From Streptococcus sp. (GTDB taxonomy: Bacteria > Bacillota > Bacilli > Lactobacillales > Streptococcaceae), in NCBI GenBank assembly GCA_030528055.1, contig JAUMZQ010000001.1:62001-126000 (forward strand): a stretch of 64,000 bases of DNA, in the 5' to 3' direction. The translations under genes and the position numbers were made by a program. The notes under the pieces were generated by a model, which was not told the origin of the DNA, ran no database searches, and was given only the letters and a program-made list of their open reading frames with translations. Positions within the stretch are counted from its first letter, which is position 1. Every line of letters begins with the position of its first letter. Positions 18,646-27,700 of this stretch are shown here, piece after piece.

Positions 18646-18732
18646 CGTAATTGCCTAAACTTTTCATTATAAGTGTAATTATGAAGGTTTCAATAACTGT
18701 CATTTCAAGCGAGAAGAACCGTTTAATTTCTC

Positions 18733-18761
18733 TTGCATAAGTCAACTTTCTAGGGTACAAT
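18733..18761 (+). promoter_or_regulatory. Promoter of tRNA-Arg
   Basis: TTGCAT (18733-18738), 17-bp spacer, TACAAT (18756-18761), about 20 bases before the tRNA. Confidence 0.6.
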
Positions 18762-18780
18762 ATAATGAGTAACTATCTTT

Positions 18781-18852
18781 GTCCCCTTAGTTCAATGGAT
18801 ATAACAACTCCCTCCTAAGGAGTAGTTGCTGGTTCGATTCCGGCAGGGGACA
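18781..18852 (+). tRNA. tRNA-Arg (anticodon CCU)
   Basis: A complete 72-nt cloverleaf. Acceptor arm GTCCCCT pairs with AGGGGAC; anticodon stem ACTCC / GGAGT encloses the loop CTCCTAA (anticodon CCT); T arm with GGTTCGATTCC. Discriminator is A and CCA is not encoded. A terminator follows at 18884-18916 (13-bp stem AATCGTTAAAATA plus T-run). Confidence 0.95.
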
Positions 18853-18883
18853 TTTGAATGAAAAATGGAGTGTTAGATTAATC

Positions 18884-18916
18884 AATCGTTAAAATATTTA
18901 TTTTAACGATTTTTTT
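18884..18916 (+). terminator. Intrinsic terminator after tRNA-Arg
   Basis: 13-bp perfect inverted repeat (18884-18896 / 18899-18911) followed by a T-run. Confidence 0.85.
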
Positions 18917-18986
18917 GTTTATTAAGAAGTAAAATGAATAGGAAAAATATTTTCCATTTATAAGTGACTGGCCCTGCCAACAAAAT

Positions 18987-19041
18987 ATAAAGCGTTTACA
19001 AAAATAGTAAAAAATGTTATAATTCTATATAAACCGGTTTA
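18987..19041 (+). promoter_or_regulatory. Hyaluronate lyase promoter with cre-like site and RegR-type operator
   Basis: TTTACA (18995-19000), 17-bp spacer, TATAAT (19018-19023). A cre-like sequence (18987-19000, AAAGCGTTTACA core; 10 of 12 defined positions of the CcpA consensus) covers the -35. A perfect 12-bp palindrome TAAACCGGTTTA (19030-19041) sits at the transcription start. The same palindrome core recurs at the two other promoters of the hyaluronan island. Confidence 0.75.
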
Positions 19042-19132
19042 CTTTATTAATAATTATATAAAAATACTAAATTAACATTTTAGTGTTCTTATTTTTCTAT
19101 AAATACACTATGGAAGAAAGGTGTAGTATAAA

Positions 19133-22100
19133 ATGAAGAAAATTAAAAAAAATAAACTACATAGAAATTCTAAAAAAAAGATTATTTGCATGTCATCAAT
19201 TGTTTTATTAGGGATTTTGTTCAATCAAACATCTTCAATAATTCTTTCAGATGATGTAAGCTCCCCAAATGCTTCTATATCTAAAGATGGAGTAGAAACT
19301 AAATCAGATTTAGAGGTGAAAACAGATAATTCTGAAGTAAATGCAACCAATCTTTTAAAAAATGGAGATTTCTCTCAGACAGAAGCTAAGTCAGGATTAT
19401 GGACAGGAGAAAAAGCCAGTGATTGGACAGCTTGGATTGATAGTAAATCAGCGGGAGGATCAGATAAGAAAATCGCTGTTGAGAATGGTCAATTAATTTT
19501 ATCAAGTTCAGATACTTTTCGAGCTGTTGTACACCAGACAGTGACTATAGATCCTAGTAAAAAATATAAATTACGTTTTAAGATAAAAACGTCTTCAAAG
19601 GTTGGTCTTGCAAGGGTAAGAATTATAGAAGAAAAGGATGGTAAAAAAAATCTTTGGTACTCTAAAAACACTTCAAATACGACAAATGATTGGTTAACAA
19701 TTGAAGACGACTATACTCCTAGTTTGGATACCAGTACAATCAAAATGGAACTGTTCTACGAGACAGGAACTGGTGTAGTTTCTTTTGATGATTTAGAATT
19801 AATTGAAGCAAACTCTAAGGAAGCACCTAAAGCTGAGGAACTTCATAAGTCACCTGAACTTGAGAAAGAAGTAACCTTACCAGTAAATAAAAAATATCTT
19901 TTCAATGATTCTTCTTATGTATATGCAGTAGAAAATCCTTCTGTTGCTAAAGTAGAAAATGGACTTCTTATTCCTTTGACAGAGGGAAATACAGTTATTA
20001 AGGTAACAAAGGAAGGAAAAGAAATTTCTTCTATCCCTTTAAATGTAACAGCTTCTGTTGATGATGACTATACGAGATTACTTGATGATTGGAATGATAT
20101 TATTGCTGGAAATCGTTATTTTGATTCAACTAATTCTTACATGTCTAAATTTAATGATGATTTAGAAAAGAAAGTGACACAAAATCTGGCTACGATTAAA
20201 ACAGATAATAATCGTTCATTTCTTTGGGAAGAACAGTCGGATTATAAAAAATCTGCTAATATAACGGCCACTTATCGTCGCTTAGAAGAAATTGCTAAGC
20301 AAGTAACCAATCCTAAATCTAAATATTATCAAAATGAACAAGCTATTCGAACAGTAAGAGAAAGCATTGATTGGTTACATAATAATGTTTACAATACATC
20401 TAAAGAAATTACTGGAAATTGGTGGGACTATGAAATTGGTACTCCACGTGCTTTAAATAACACACTTTCCTTAATGAAGGAATATTTTTCAGATTCTGAA
20501 ATCAAAATGTATACAGATGTTATTGAAAAATTTGTTCCAGATCCAGAGTACTTCAGGAAAACAACAGATAAACCTTTTGAGGCTCTTGGAGGCAACTTGA
20601 TAGATATGGGACGTGTTAAAGTTATTGCGGGTCTTTTGAGAAAAGATGATAGTGAAGTTTCAAGTACTATTAAATCAATTGAAAAAGTATTTACTTTGGT
20701 GAATCAAGGAGAAGGTTTTTATCAAGATGGATCGTATATTGCTCATACCAATGTAGCTTATACCGGTGCTTATGGTAATGTTCTTATTGATGGTTTATCA
20801 CAACTCTTGCCAATCATCCAGAAGACAAAGACACCAGTTTCTGAGGATAAATTACAATCTATCTACCATTGGATTGATCACTCATTTTTACCACTAATTG
20901 TACATGGAGAATTAATGGATTTGAGTCGTGGGCGTTCAATAAGTCGTTCAAATAGTCAAGCACATGTCGCAGCTATTGAAGTTTTAAGAGGAATTAATCG
21001 TGTTGCTGAAATATCAAATGATGAGACTAAATTGAGACTAAAGACATTGATTAAATCCATAGTTAGTGAAGATACCTTTTATACATCTTATGATAATTTA
21101 AAAACTTATCGAGATATTTCTTTGATGAATTCTCTCTTATCTGACAATTCTATTTCAGTTATTAAACGTCCTTCTTATATTTCAGCTTTCAATAATATGG
21201 ATAAATTGGCGATGTATCAGGCTGATAGAGACTTTGGTTTTGGGTTATCACTCTTCTCAAATCGTACAAAAAATTATGAAGATATGAATAATGAAAATCG
21301 TAAAGGTTGGTATACTGGTGATGGAATGTTTTACCTTTATAATGGTGATTTAGCACATTATAGTACAAATTATTGGGCGACTGTAAACCCTTATCGTATG
21401 CCAGGAACGACAGAAACAAATGCAAAGCGCGAAGATGGTTCGGGACAAGATGTTTTACCTTCTGGGTTTGTTGGAACTAGTAGATTAAATGATAATTTTG
21501 CAAGCACAGCAATGGATTTTACAAATTGGAATAAGACTCTATCTCTCCACAAAGGATGGATAATTTTAAATGATAAGGTTGTTTTTCTTGGAAGTGATAT
21601 TAAAAACACATCAACCGATCTTGCTTCAACAACCATTGAACAACGAAAGGTAGATACAAACAATCCTTATCGCGTTTTTGTAAATGGTAAGGAAACGACA
21701 TTGTCAATAGAGGAGAATCTTTATAAAGATACACGTAGCGTTTTTCTTGAATCAAATGGTAGCAATAGAAATATTGGTTATTTCTTCTTAAAAAATAGTG
21801 ATCTAAAAATGTTCCAACAAACCCAAAAAGGTGCTTGGAAAGATATTAACTCTTCTCAATCTGAAGAACAGTTAAGCAATGAATTTATTACTATTAGTCA
21901 AGAACATTCAAAGGATAATGACTCTTATGCTTATGTCATGGTTCCAAATATTGACCGTGCTAGTTTTGATAAATTAACTGCTACTATGAATGATATGCTT
22001 GTTGAAAATACTAGCAACTTACAGGTAGCTTATGATGCTGGTAACCAAGTATGGGGAGTTATCAAATATGATGATGGCGACTCTACTGTGGGAAATAATT

Positions 22101-22420
22101 TTATTGTGAAAAAACGTGGTATTTATACTATAAAGAAAACACAAGATGATTATCAAGTGGCTTATTATAATCCAGAAAGTCAAACAACTGCAGATACATC
22201 AGAAGTTTTTGAAAAATTAGCACAAGAGGTAAAGGATACAAATAAACAAGAGAAAGAATCCATTTCGTTGCATGATAATCAAAATCAGAACAAAAAAAAG
22301 AAACCACAAGCACACTTGCCTCAAACAGGTGAACATATGACCGTATTTTTAATTTTGGTAGGTTTATGCCTTTCTGTAATTGGTTTTTCAATATTTGTCA
22401 AAAAAAGATTAAAAGATTGA
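19133..22420 (+). CDS. hylA: Cell-wall-anchored hyaluronate lyase (polysaccharide lyase family 8)
   Basis: 1095 residues. A basic signal peptide (about 1-40) is followed by a carbohydrate-binding-like beta domain (about 70-225, NLLKNGDFSQ...), an Ig-like linker domain (about 245-310), the alpha/alpha-toroid catalytic domain (about 315-640) and the beta-sandwich domains. Catalytic-type residues are visible: Asn in NWWDYEIGTPRALN, His in AHTNVAYTGAYGN with the downstream Tyr, and RGRSISRSNSQAH. The sortase motif LPQTGE is at about residue 1062, with a membrane span and KKRLKD tail. It depolymerises hyaluronan to unsaturated disaccharides at the cell surface, feeding the adjacent PTS and catabolic genes. 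Confidence 0.95.
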   Translation: MKKIKKNKLHRNSKKKIICMSSIVLLGILFNQTSSIILSDDVSSPNASISKDGVETKSDLEVKTDNSEVNATNLLKNGDFSQTEAKSGLWTGEKASDWTAWIDSKSAGGSDKKIAVENGQLILSSSDTFRAVVHQTVTIDPSKKYKLRFKIKTSSKVGLARVRIIEEKDGKKNLWYSKNTSNTTNDWLTIEDDYTPSLDTSTIKMELFYETGTGVVSFDDLELIEANSKEAPKAEELHKSPELEKEVTLPVNKKYLFNDSSYVYAVENPSVAKVENGLLIPLTEGNTVIKVTKEGKEISSIPLNVTASVDDDYTRLLDDWNDIIAGNRYFDSTNSYMSKFNDDLEKKVTQNLATIKTDNNRSFLWEEQSDYKKSANITATYRRLEEIAKQVTNPKSKYYQNEQAIRTVRESIDWLHNNVYNTSKEITGNWWDYEIGTPRALNNTLSLMKEYFSDSEIKMYTDVIEKFVPDPEYFRKTTDKPFEALGGNLIDMGRVKVIAGLLRKDDSEVSSTIKSIEKVFTLVNQGEGFYQDGSYIAHTNVAYTGAYGNVLIDGLSQLLPIIQKTKTPVSEDKLQSIYHWIDHSFLPLIVHGELMDLSRGRSISRSNSQAHVAAIEVLRGINRVAEISNDETKLRLKTLIKSIVSEDTFYTSYDNLKTYRDISLMNSLLSDNSISVIKRPSYISAFNNMDKLAMYQADRDFGFGLSLFSNRTKNYEDMNNENRKGWYTGDGMFYLYNGDLAHYSTNYWATVNPYRMPGTTETNAKREDGSGQDVLPSGFVGTSRLNDNFASTAMDFTNWNKTLSLHKGWIILNDKVVFLGSDIKNTSTDLASTTIEQRKVDTNNPYRVFVNGKETTLSIEENLYKDTRSVFLESNGSNRNIGYFFLKNSDLKMFQQTQKGAWKDINSSQSEEQLSNEFITISQEHSKDNDSYAYVMVPNIDRASFDKLTATMNDMLVENTSNLQVAYDAGNQVWGVIKYDDGDSTVGNNFIVKKRGIYTIKKTQDDYQVAYYNPESQTTADTSEVFEKLAQEVKDTNKQEKESISLHDNQNQNKKKKPQAHLPQTGEHMTVFLILVGLCLSVIGFSIFVKKRLKD

Positions 22421-22484
22421 AATAAGTTGTTTCTGCTAAAAGATTAGCGTTATCTCATTCTAAATGATGGTATTTATTTCAAAT

Positions 22485-22524
22485 AATAACCCCAGATGTT
22501 ATTTCATTAACATCTGGGGTTATT
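22485..22524. terminator. Bidirectional terminator between hylA and kdgA
   Basis: A perfect 17-bp stem (22485-22501 / 22508-22524, AATAACCCCAGATGTTA) with a 6-nt loop separates two convergent transcription units. Confidence 0.88.
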
Positions 22525-22551
22525 TGCGTTATTTAAAAAATACGAAGATTT

Positions 22552-23190
22552 CTATTTGTGCTGGATACAGGCAATATATTCTTTTGATATTTGAGTTATT
22601 TGTTCAAAAGAGCCATTAGCTGCAAGTTTATTAAATTCACCACCAATTCCAATAATAGCTGCGCCAGAAGCAATCCATTGATTTGCATTCTCTAGATTAA
22701 CTCCACCTGTTACCATGATTGTTATTTGTGGAATAGGTGCTTTAATTGTTGTGATATATTGAGGAGATAAAGCATTTCCGGGGAAAAGTTTAATGATTTC
22801 ACATCCACTTTCTAGAGCCAATGTCATTTCTGTAATTGTAAAACAACCAGGGATATATGGGACAGCATATAAATTACAAATTTTAGCTGTTTCTGCATTA
22901 AAAGATGGAGAAACGATATATTGTGCTCCTGCCATAATTGCTAAACGTGCAGTTGTTGCGTCTAGAACCGTTCCCGCCCCAATACAAACATTGGGATCTT
23001 GTTTGTATTTTTTTACTAAATCTGCAATGATATCATTTGCAAATGGATTGGTATATGCAACTTCAATAGCAGTAATACCTCCTTTAATACAGGCATTTGA
23101 AGCCTGTATTCCTTCGGTAGCACTAGTACCACGAATAACAACAACCAACTGTTGTCTTTTTAAACTGTTAATAGTATCTGATTTACTCAT
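22552..23190 (-). CDS. kdgA: 2-keto-3-deoxy-6-phosphogluconate aldolase (KdgA/Eda)
   Basis: 212 residues, class I aldolase of the KDPG family. Motifs: VVIRGTSATEGIQ (Glu/Arg region), GAGTVLDATTARLA, and the Schiff-base Lys in the EIIKLFPGNALSPQYI block. It splits KDPG to pyruvate and glyceraldehyde-3-phosphate, the last step of uronate breakdown in this cluster. Last gene of the four-gene minus-strand operon; 8 bases separate it from kdgK. Confidence 0.92.
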   Translation of the reverse strand: MSKSDTINSLKRQQLVVVIRGTSATEGIQASNACIKGGITAIEVAYTNPFANDIIADLVKKYKQDPNVCIGAGTVLDATTARLAIMAGAQYIVSPSFNAETAKICNLYAVPYIPGCFTITEMTLALESGCEIIKLFPGNALSPQYITTIKAPIPQITIMVTGGVNLENANQWIASGAAIIGIGGEFNKLAANGSFEQITQISKEYIACIQHK

Positions 23191-23198
23191 AATTTTTC

Positions 23199-24203
23199 CT
23201 AACGTATAATATCCTTTGAAGAAGCCCCAAGTGCCTCAATTGCTTTGACAGATTGAAACATACTATCTTCTTCAAATGTACATTTTAATGTACCACTAGC
23301 AATTGCGAAATCTAAAGTTTTTTGAAGAGAAGCACCTTGAATTAATTGATAAAGAGCGCCAGCTATAAAAGCATCTCCACTACCTACTCGCTGTAATACC
23401 TTTGTTTTTAATTCAATGGATTTTTGAAAAGTATTAGTCAATCCGTAAGCAGAATATAGATTGTTTCCCTGTTCATCTGTTTGACGAATAGTGTGAAAAA
23501 TCGCCTTAAATTGGTAAATTTTCTGCAATGTGGTCATTCTTTCTTCAATACTTTCAACTCGTGCATTGTGTCGATTAAATAGTTTTAAATCCTGTTCATT
23601 TATCATGATTGGTTCAATTCCGAAACAATAATCAGCATAATGTGCAAATACGGAGAATAGTTTTTTAGCCTCTAGAGCAGAAATCATTTTTGAGCGCCAG
23701 TTGAGATCAAGGGATATAGTAATGTTTCTTTTTTTAGCTTCGTCTAAAAGTAAGAGTAACAGTTTACGAATTTCTTCATTGATAGCGATTGTAATTCCGC
23801 TGAAATGAAAGTGAACAATACCATCAAACAACTTATCAACATCGATCATTTCTGCCTTAAGTTCACTAATACTTGTGTGAGAACGATCATAAAAAACATT
23901 ACTTTGTCGACAACCAAAACCATTTTCTAAATAGTAAATACCTATTCGCTTTCCGATTCTATGAATATGATTTGTTCCGATAGAATTTCTCTTTAAAAAA
24001 GCAAGAAATCTTTCCCCAATATTAGAATCTGGTAATCCAGTTAGAAATTCTGTATCCAATCCAAAACCCTGTAATGTGCGTGCGATATTAACTTCAGAAC
24101 CTCCAAAATAAATCTTAGATAAAGTTTGATTATCAATTTGTTGTACATCAAGTGGCATGACTCGAATAAGTGGTTCCCCAAATAATAATATTTTTTTTTT
24201 CAT
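23199..24203 (-). CDS. kdgK: 2-keto-3-deoxygluconate kinase (KdgK, PfkB family)
   Basis: 334 residues. PfkB-family sugar kinase: LLFGEPLIRVMP at the N-terminus, FGGSEVNIARTL (substrate Gly/Asn), and the C-terminal catalytic signature RVGSGDAFIAGALY with the base Asp. It phosphorylates KDG to KDPG. The ATG at 24203 has AGAGGT 7 bases upstream; a further upstream start has no such site. Confidence 0.92.
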   Translation of the reverse strand: MKKKILLFGEPLIRVMPLDVQQIDNQTLSKIYFGGSEVNIARTLQGFGLDTEFLTGLPDSNIGERFLAFLKRNSIGTNHIHRIGKRIGIYYLENGFGCRQSNVFYDRSHTSISELKAEMIDVDKLFDGIVHFHFSGITIAINEEIRKLLLLLLDEAKKRNITISLDLNWRSKMISALEAKKLFSVFAHYADYCFGIEPIMINEQDLKLFNRHNARVESIEERMTTLQKIYQFKAIFHTIRQTDEQGNNLYSAYGLTNTFQKSIELKTKVLQRVGSGDAFIAGALYQLIQGASLQKTLDFAIASGTLKCTFEEDSMFQSVKAIEALGASSKDIIR

Positions 24204-24225
24204 AGTACAACCTCTTGTTTGCATT

Positions 24226-24867
24226 TTAGGATTCTAAAACTTGATGGAGATAGTCAGCAATAGTAGCATCTTGACAGTTGGCAAAGAAGTATTCTGAAAA
24301 ATGTTCACCAGAAATAGTTTCTTTTAAAAATTCTTGATCTATAGTTTTTAAAATTGTTAGAAGGTCAGTGTGTGTAATATTTTTTATTTCGTTCAAAATA
24401 CGTGCGTTGCGTTGTTCAGGAACAGCACGTTCTTTAGGATATCCGCCCCCCATTTCATCTGCAAAAAGGCGTTCAAAAATTAATTTTAAATTCAGTTCAG
24501 CTCCCCACCCAAATCCTTTTGCATAAGGAATTGAAAGGGCATTTCCTCCATTTATCTGTGAGAAGAGATAGGCATCAGTAGGTTCACTTGCAAAACCACA
24601 AACCACCCCAGGAAAACTATTGAGTGCAACCATAGCACCGACTCCTGTACCACATCCAGTTACAACAAAATCTACAGCTTTTGTGTTCAGTAAAATAGCA
24701 GCTAATAATCCACTTTGGACATAGGTTAGAGAATTTTCTCCATCAATACCACGCATACCATAATTATATAAATCGTAACCTTTTTGATCTGTAATTTCTT
24801 TTAGGCTTGTATAGATAATGCAATTTTTAGATGCTTGACTATTTTCGTTAATTAAAGCAATTTTCAT
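24226..24867 (-). CDS. dhuI: RpiB/LacAB-type uronate isomerase (DhuI-like)
   Basis: 213 residues of the RpiB/LacA fold: MKIALINENSQASKN, the anion-loop block VTGCGTGVGAMVALNSFPGV with the catalytic-type Cys, and NGGNALSIPYAKGFG. In streptococci the RpiB-like enzyme of the hyaluronan cluster has been identified as DhuI, a 4-deoxy-L-threo-5-hexosulose-uronate ketol-isomerase. Position between the dehydrogenase and KDG kinase genes supports this over pentose-phosphate isomerisation. Starts 11 bases after dhuD. Confidence 0.85.
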   Translation of the reverse strand: MKIALINENSQASKNCIIYTSLKEITDQKGYDLYNYGMRGIDGENSLTYVQSGLLAAILLNTKAVDFVVTGCGTGVGAMVALNSFPGVVCGFASEPTDAYLFSQINGGNALSIPYAKGFGWGAELNLKLIFERLFADEMGGGYPKERAVPEQRNARILNEIKNITHTDLLTILKTIDQEFLKETISGEHFSEYFFANCQDATIADYLHQVLES

Positions 24868-24878
24868 GATAAATCTCC

Positions 24879-25694
24879 TTATGCTTCAGGTTGTTTTCCA
24901 ATGTATGATAAAATACCACCATCAACGTACAGTATGTGCCCATTTATAAAATCACTTGCATCACTTGCAAGGAATACCGCTGGTCCCATTAGATCTTCTG
25001 GAACTCCCCAACGTGCAGCAGGTGTTTTAGAAATGATAAATTGGTCAAAAGGATGACGAGAACCGTCTGCTTGGATTTGTCTTAGAGGTTCTGTTTGTGG
25101 TGTGGCAATATAACCAGGTCCTAAACCGTTGCATTGAATATTTGCTTCACCATACTCAGAAGCAATATTGCGCGTTAGCATTTTTAACCCTCCCTTAGCG
25201 GCTGCATAAGCACTGACTGTTTCGCGTCCCAACTCACTCATCATTGAACAAATATTGATAATTTTTCCTCGACCTTTTTGTATCATGGATGGGATAACAG
25301 CTTTGGCTACAATGAATGGAGCAGTTAAATCAATATCAATGACTTTACGAAAATCAGCAGCTTCCATTTCACACATTGGTATACGTCGAATGATTCCAGC
25401 GTTATTCACAAGAATATCAATAACACCTACTTCGTTTTCGATTTGTTTTACCATTTGATGAACAGCATTTTCATCTGTAACATCACAAACATATCCATGG
25501 GCTTGTATACCATGTTCTTTATAATTTTCCAACCCTTTATTGACTAATTCCTGTGTGACATCATTAAACACAATGGTAGCACCAGCTTGAGCATAACCAT
25601 GAGCAATGGCGAATCCGATTCCGTAAGATGCACCTGTGACTAAAGCAATTTTTCCTTTCAAAGAAAAGAAATCTAAAGAAAAAGTATTTTCCAT
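24879..25694 (-). CDS. dhuD: Short-chain dehydrogenase of uronate catabolism (DhuD-like)
   Basis: A 271-residue classical SDR. NAD(P)-binding TGASYGIGFAIA, NNAG motif (VNNAGIIRR), catalytic Ser in ICSMMSELGRE and YAAAKGG (Tyr-x-x-x-Lys) are all present. The family is often labelled gluconate 5-dehydrogenase, but in streptococcal hyaluronan clusters DhuD reduces the ketouronate made by DhuI to 2-keto-3-deoxygluconate. First gene of the minus-strand operon; its promoter holds a RegR-type operator. Confidence 0.88.
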   Translation of the reverse strand: MENTFSLDFFSLKGKIALVTGASYGIGFAIAHGYAQAGATIVFNDVTQELVNKGLENYKEHGIQAHGYVCDVTDENAVHQMVKQIENEVGVIDILVNNAGIIRRIPMCEMEAADFRKVIDIDLTAPFIVAKAVIPSMIQKGRGKIINICSMMSELGRETVSAYAAAKGGLKMLTRNIASEYGEANIQCNGLGPGYIATPQTEPLRQIQADGSRHPFDQFIISKTPAARWGVPEDLMGPAVFLASDASDFINGHILYVDGGILSYIGKQPEA

Positions 25695-25730
25695 AAAATA
25701 ATAACTCCTTTTAAAAAATGTATTCGGTTC

Positions 25731-25779
25731 AAGTAAACCGTTCTACTAACATTGTAAAACAGTAAACCGGTTTTGTCAA
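25731..25779 (-). promoter_or_regulatory. dhuD-dhuI-kdgK-kdgA promoter with RegR-type operator
   Basis: On the minus strand TTGACA (25779-25774), 17-bp spacer, TACAAT (25756-25751). The palindrome AAACCGGTTT (25764-25773) fills most of the spacer, an ideal place for repression. A degenerate copy (AAGTAAACCGTTCTAC, about 25731-25746) overlaps the predicted start point. Confidence 0.8.
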
Positions 25780-25979
25780 CAAAAATTAATTTTTTTTAAC
25801 ATATTAAAAATGAGAAAAAGAAATAATTAGTAGAAATCTAATAATACTAGTATCCTCGATATTTAATATGAAAAAATATCTTTTCTTTTAAATCATTAAA
25901 AAATAATCAATAAAATAAGGCTTTGTAAAGCTTTTTATATTTTAAGAAAAATAAATTTAATATATTTTTAAAAAAAGTA
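25780..25979. other. AT-rich spacer between the divergent hyaluronan operons
   Basis: About 200 bases of very AT-rich sequence with many A- and T-tracts between the two divergent promoters. No ORF, RNA gene or clear repeat is visible. Confidence 0.5.
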
Positions 25980-26034
25980 TTGACAAAGAAAAAATAAAAT
26001 AATAAAATATAAAATATAAAGTAAACCGGTAAAC
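25980..26034 (+). promoter_or_regulatory. Hyaluronan PTS operon promoter with RegR-type operator
   Basis: TTGACA (25980-25985), 17-bp spacer, TAAAAT (26003-26008). The operator GTAAACCGGTAAAC (26021-26034) lies just downstream of the predicted start (about 26015), where a bound LacI-family repressor could block elongation. Confidence 0.8.
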
Positions 26035-26053
26035 TCATAAAGGAAGGAGACTT

Positions 26054-26488
26054 ATGATTAAATTAGTAATGGTTGGTCATGGGAATTTTGCAAGTGGTAT
26101 AATGACATCGCTAAATTTAATTGCAGGACCACAAGAAAATATAGAAGTTATTGACTTTACAAGTGATATGTCATCTGATGATGTAAAAAAACGAATTTTA
26201 TCATCAATTGAAAACGTAGAAACTGTTTTGGTTCTTTGTGATTTATTAGGTGGGACACCTTTTAAAGTCGCTTCAGTTATTATGTCAGAGCATTCTGAAA
26301 AAAGAATGAATGTTATCGCTGGATTGAATTTATCAATGATGTTAGAAGCCACATTTTTAAGGTTAGAAAATTTACCATTTGATAAGCTTGTTGAAAAAAT
26401 TCTAAAAGCAGCTAGAGATGGAATTATTGACTGTCAAACATTATTACAAAGTGATACAAATGAAGACGAGTCGGAATTTGGTATTTAA
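26054..26488 (+). CDS. PTS mannose-family EIIA component (unsaturated hyaluronan disaccharide uptake)
   Basis: 144 residues, EIIA-Man fold. The phosphorylation His is in the N-terminal MVGHGNFASG (about residue 9), and DLLGGTPFKVA is family-typical. It passes phosphate from HPr to the EIIB of this operon. First gene of the plus-strand operon with EIIB, EIIC, EIID and Ugl. Confidence 0.92.
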   Translation: MIKLVMVGHGNFASGIMTSLNLIAGPQENIEVIDFTSDMSSDDVKKRILSSIENVETVLVLCDLLGGTPFKVASVIMSEHSEKRMNVIAGLNLSMMLEATFLRLENLPFDKLVEKILKAARDGIIDCQTLLQSDTNEDESEFGI

Positions 26489-26499
26489 GGGAGAACAAA

Positions 26500-27690
26500 A
26501 TGATAAAAGATATAACAATAGAAAATATTAAAAACCCAGAACGTTTTTTAATGTCACCCCTACTTACTAAAGAGGAAGTCGAAGAAGCTATTGAAAAAGC
26601 CCTTAAACAACTTCGTTTAAATGTTTCCTATTTTGGTGAAGAATTTCCTACACCAGCTACTGTTAATAATATTTATTCAATTATGGATAATACTGAATGG
26701 ACAAATGGCTTTTGGACCGGAGAACTTTGGCTAGCTTATGAATATAGTCAAGATGATGCCTTCAAAAAAATAGCTCATCAGAACGTGCTTTCTTTTCTTA
26801 ATCGAGTAAATAACTTGATTGAATTAGATCATCATGATTTAGGTTTTCTCTATACACCATCCTGTATGAGTGAGTATAAATTGAATGGTGACAAAAAATC
26901 CAGAGAAGCTGCTTTGAAAGCAGCGGATAAATTAATAGAAAGGTATCAAAAGACAGGGGAATTTATTCAGGCTTGGGGTGTTCTCGGTAAAAAAGAAGAT
27001 TATCGTTTAATTATAGATTGCTTGTTAAATATTCAATTGTTGTTTTTTGCATATAAGGAAACTAAACGAGAAGAGTATTATGATATAGCAGTTAAGCATT
27101 TTTACACCTCAGTAAACAACGTGATTCGTGATGATGCTTCAACTTTTCATACTTTCTATTTCGATCCAGAAACAGGTCATCCTCTAAAAGGTGTGACTAG
27201 ACAGGGATATAGTGATGAATCTTGTTGGGCACGAGGGCAGTCATGGGGAATTTATGGAGCTCCTTTAACTTATAGATACACCAAAGATTCACAAATATTC
27301 GATTTATTTAGAGGGATTACAAATTATTTTATAAATCGCTTGCCAAAAGATAATGTTTCATACTGGGATTTGATTTTTGGAGAAGGAAGTGAGCAGTCAC
27401 GAGATTCGTCAGCGACCGCTATTGCAGTTTGTGGTATTCATGAAATGCTTAAACATTTGCCAGAAACTTATGAAGATAAGGAAACTTATAAGTACGCTAT
27501 GCATTCCATGTTACGTTCTCTTATTAACAACTACGCAAATGGCAATGGTCAACCTGGTGCCCCATTGTTACTTCACGGTGTATACTCATGGCATTCTGGA
27601 AAAGGAGTAGATGAAGGAAACATATGGGGAGATTATTATTATTTAGAGGCATTGATTAGATTCTATAAAGATTGGAATGTATATTGGTAG
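26500..27690 (+). CDS. ugl: Unsaturated glucuronyl hydrolase (GH88)
   Basis: 396 residues, (alpha/alpha)6-barrel glycoside hydrolase. Recognisable blocks include the N-terminal WTNGFWTGELWLAYEYS, HDLGFLYTPS (the Asp region used for hydration of the double bond) and GYSDESCWARGQSWG with a second conserved Asp. It hydrolyses the imported unsaturated disaccharides to an amino sugar and an unsaturated uronate that becomes the DhuI substrate. Lies between the EIIA and EIIB genes. Confidence 0.93.
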   Translation: MIKDITIENIKNPERFLMSPLLTKEEVEEAIEKALKQLRLNVSYFGEEFPTPATVNNIYSIMDNTEWTNGFWTGELWLAYEYSQDDAFKKIAHQNVLSFLNRVNNLIELDHHDLGFLYTPSCMSEYKLNGDKKSREAALKAADKLIERYQKTGEFIQAWGVLGKKEDYRLIIDCLLNIQLLFFAYKETKREEYYDIAVKHFYTSVNNVIRDDASTFHTFYFDPETGHPLKGVTRQGYSDESCWARGQSWGIYGAPLTYRYTKDSQIFDLFRGITNYFINRLPKDNVSYWDLIFGEGSEQSRDSSATAIAVCGIHEMLKHLPETYEDKETYKYAMHSMLRSLINNYANGNGQPGAPLLLHGVYSWHSGKGVDEGNIWGDYYYLEALIRFYKDWNVYW

Positions 27691-27700
27691 GAGGTTAGTG

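Noticed and set aside
18781..19130. tRNA-Arg as attachment site for an integrated island carrying the hyaluronan genes
   Set aside because: No integrase, no duplicated tRNA end downstream and no mobile genes are visible; the cluster is common in streptococci.
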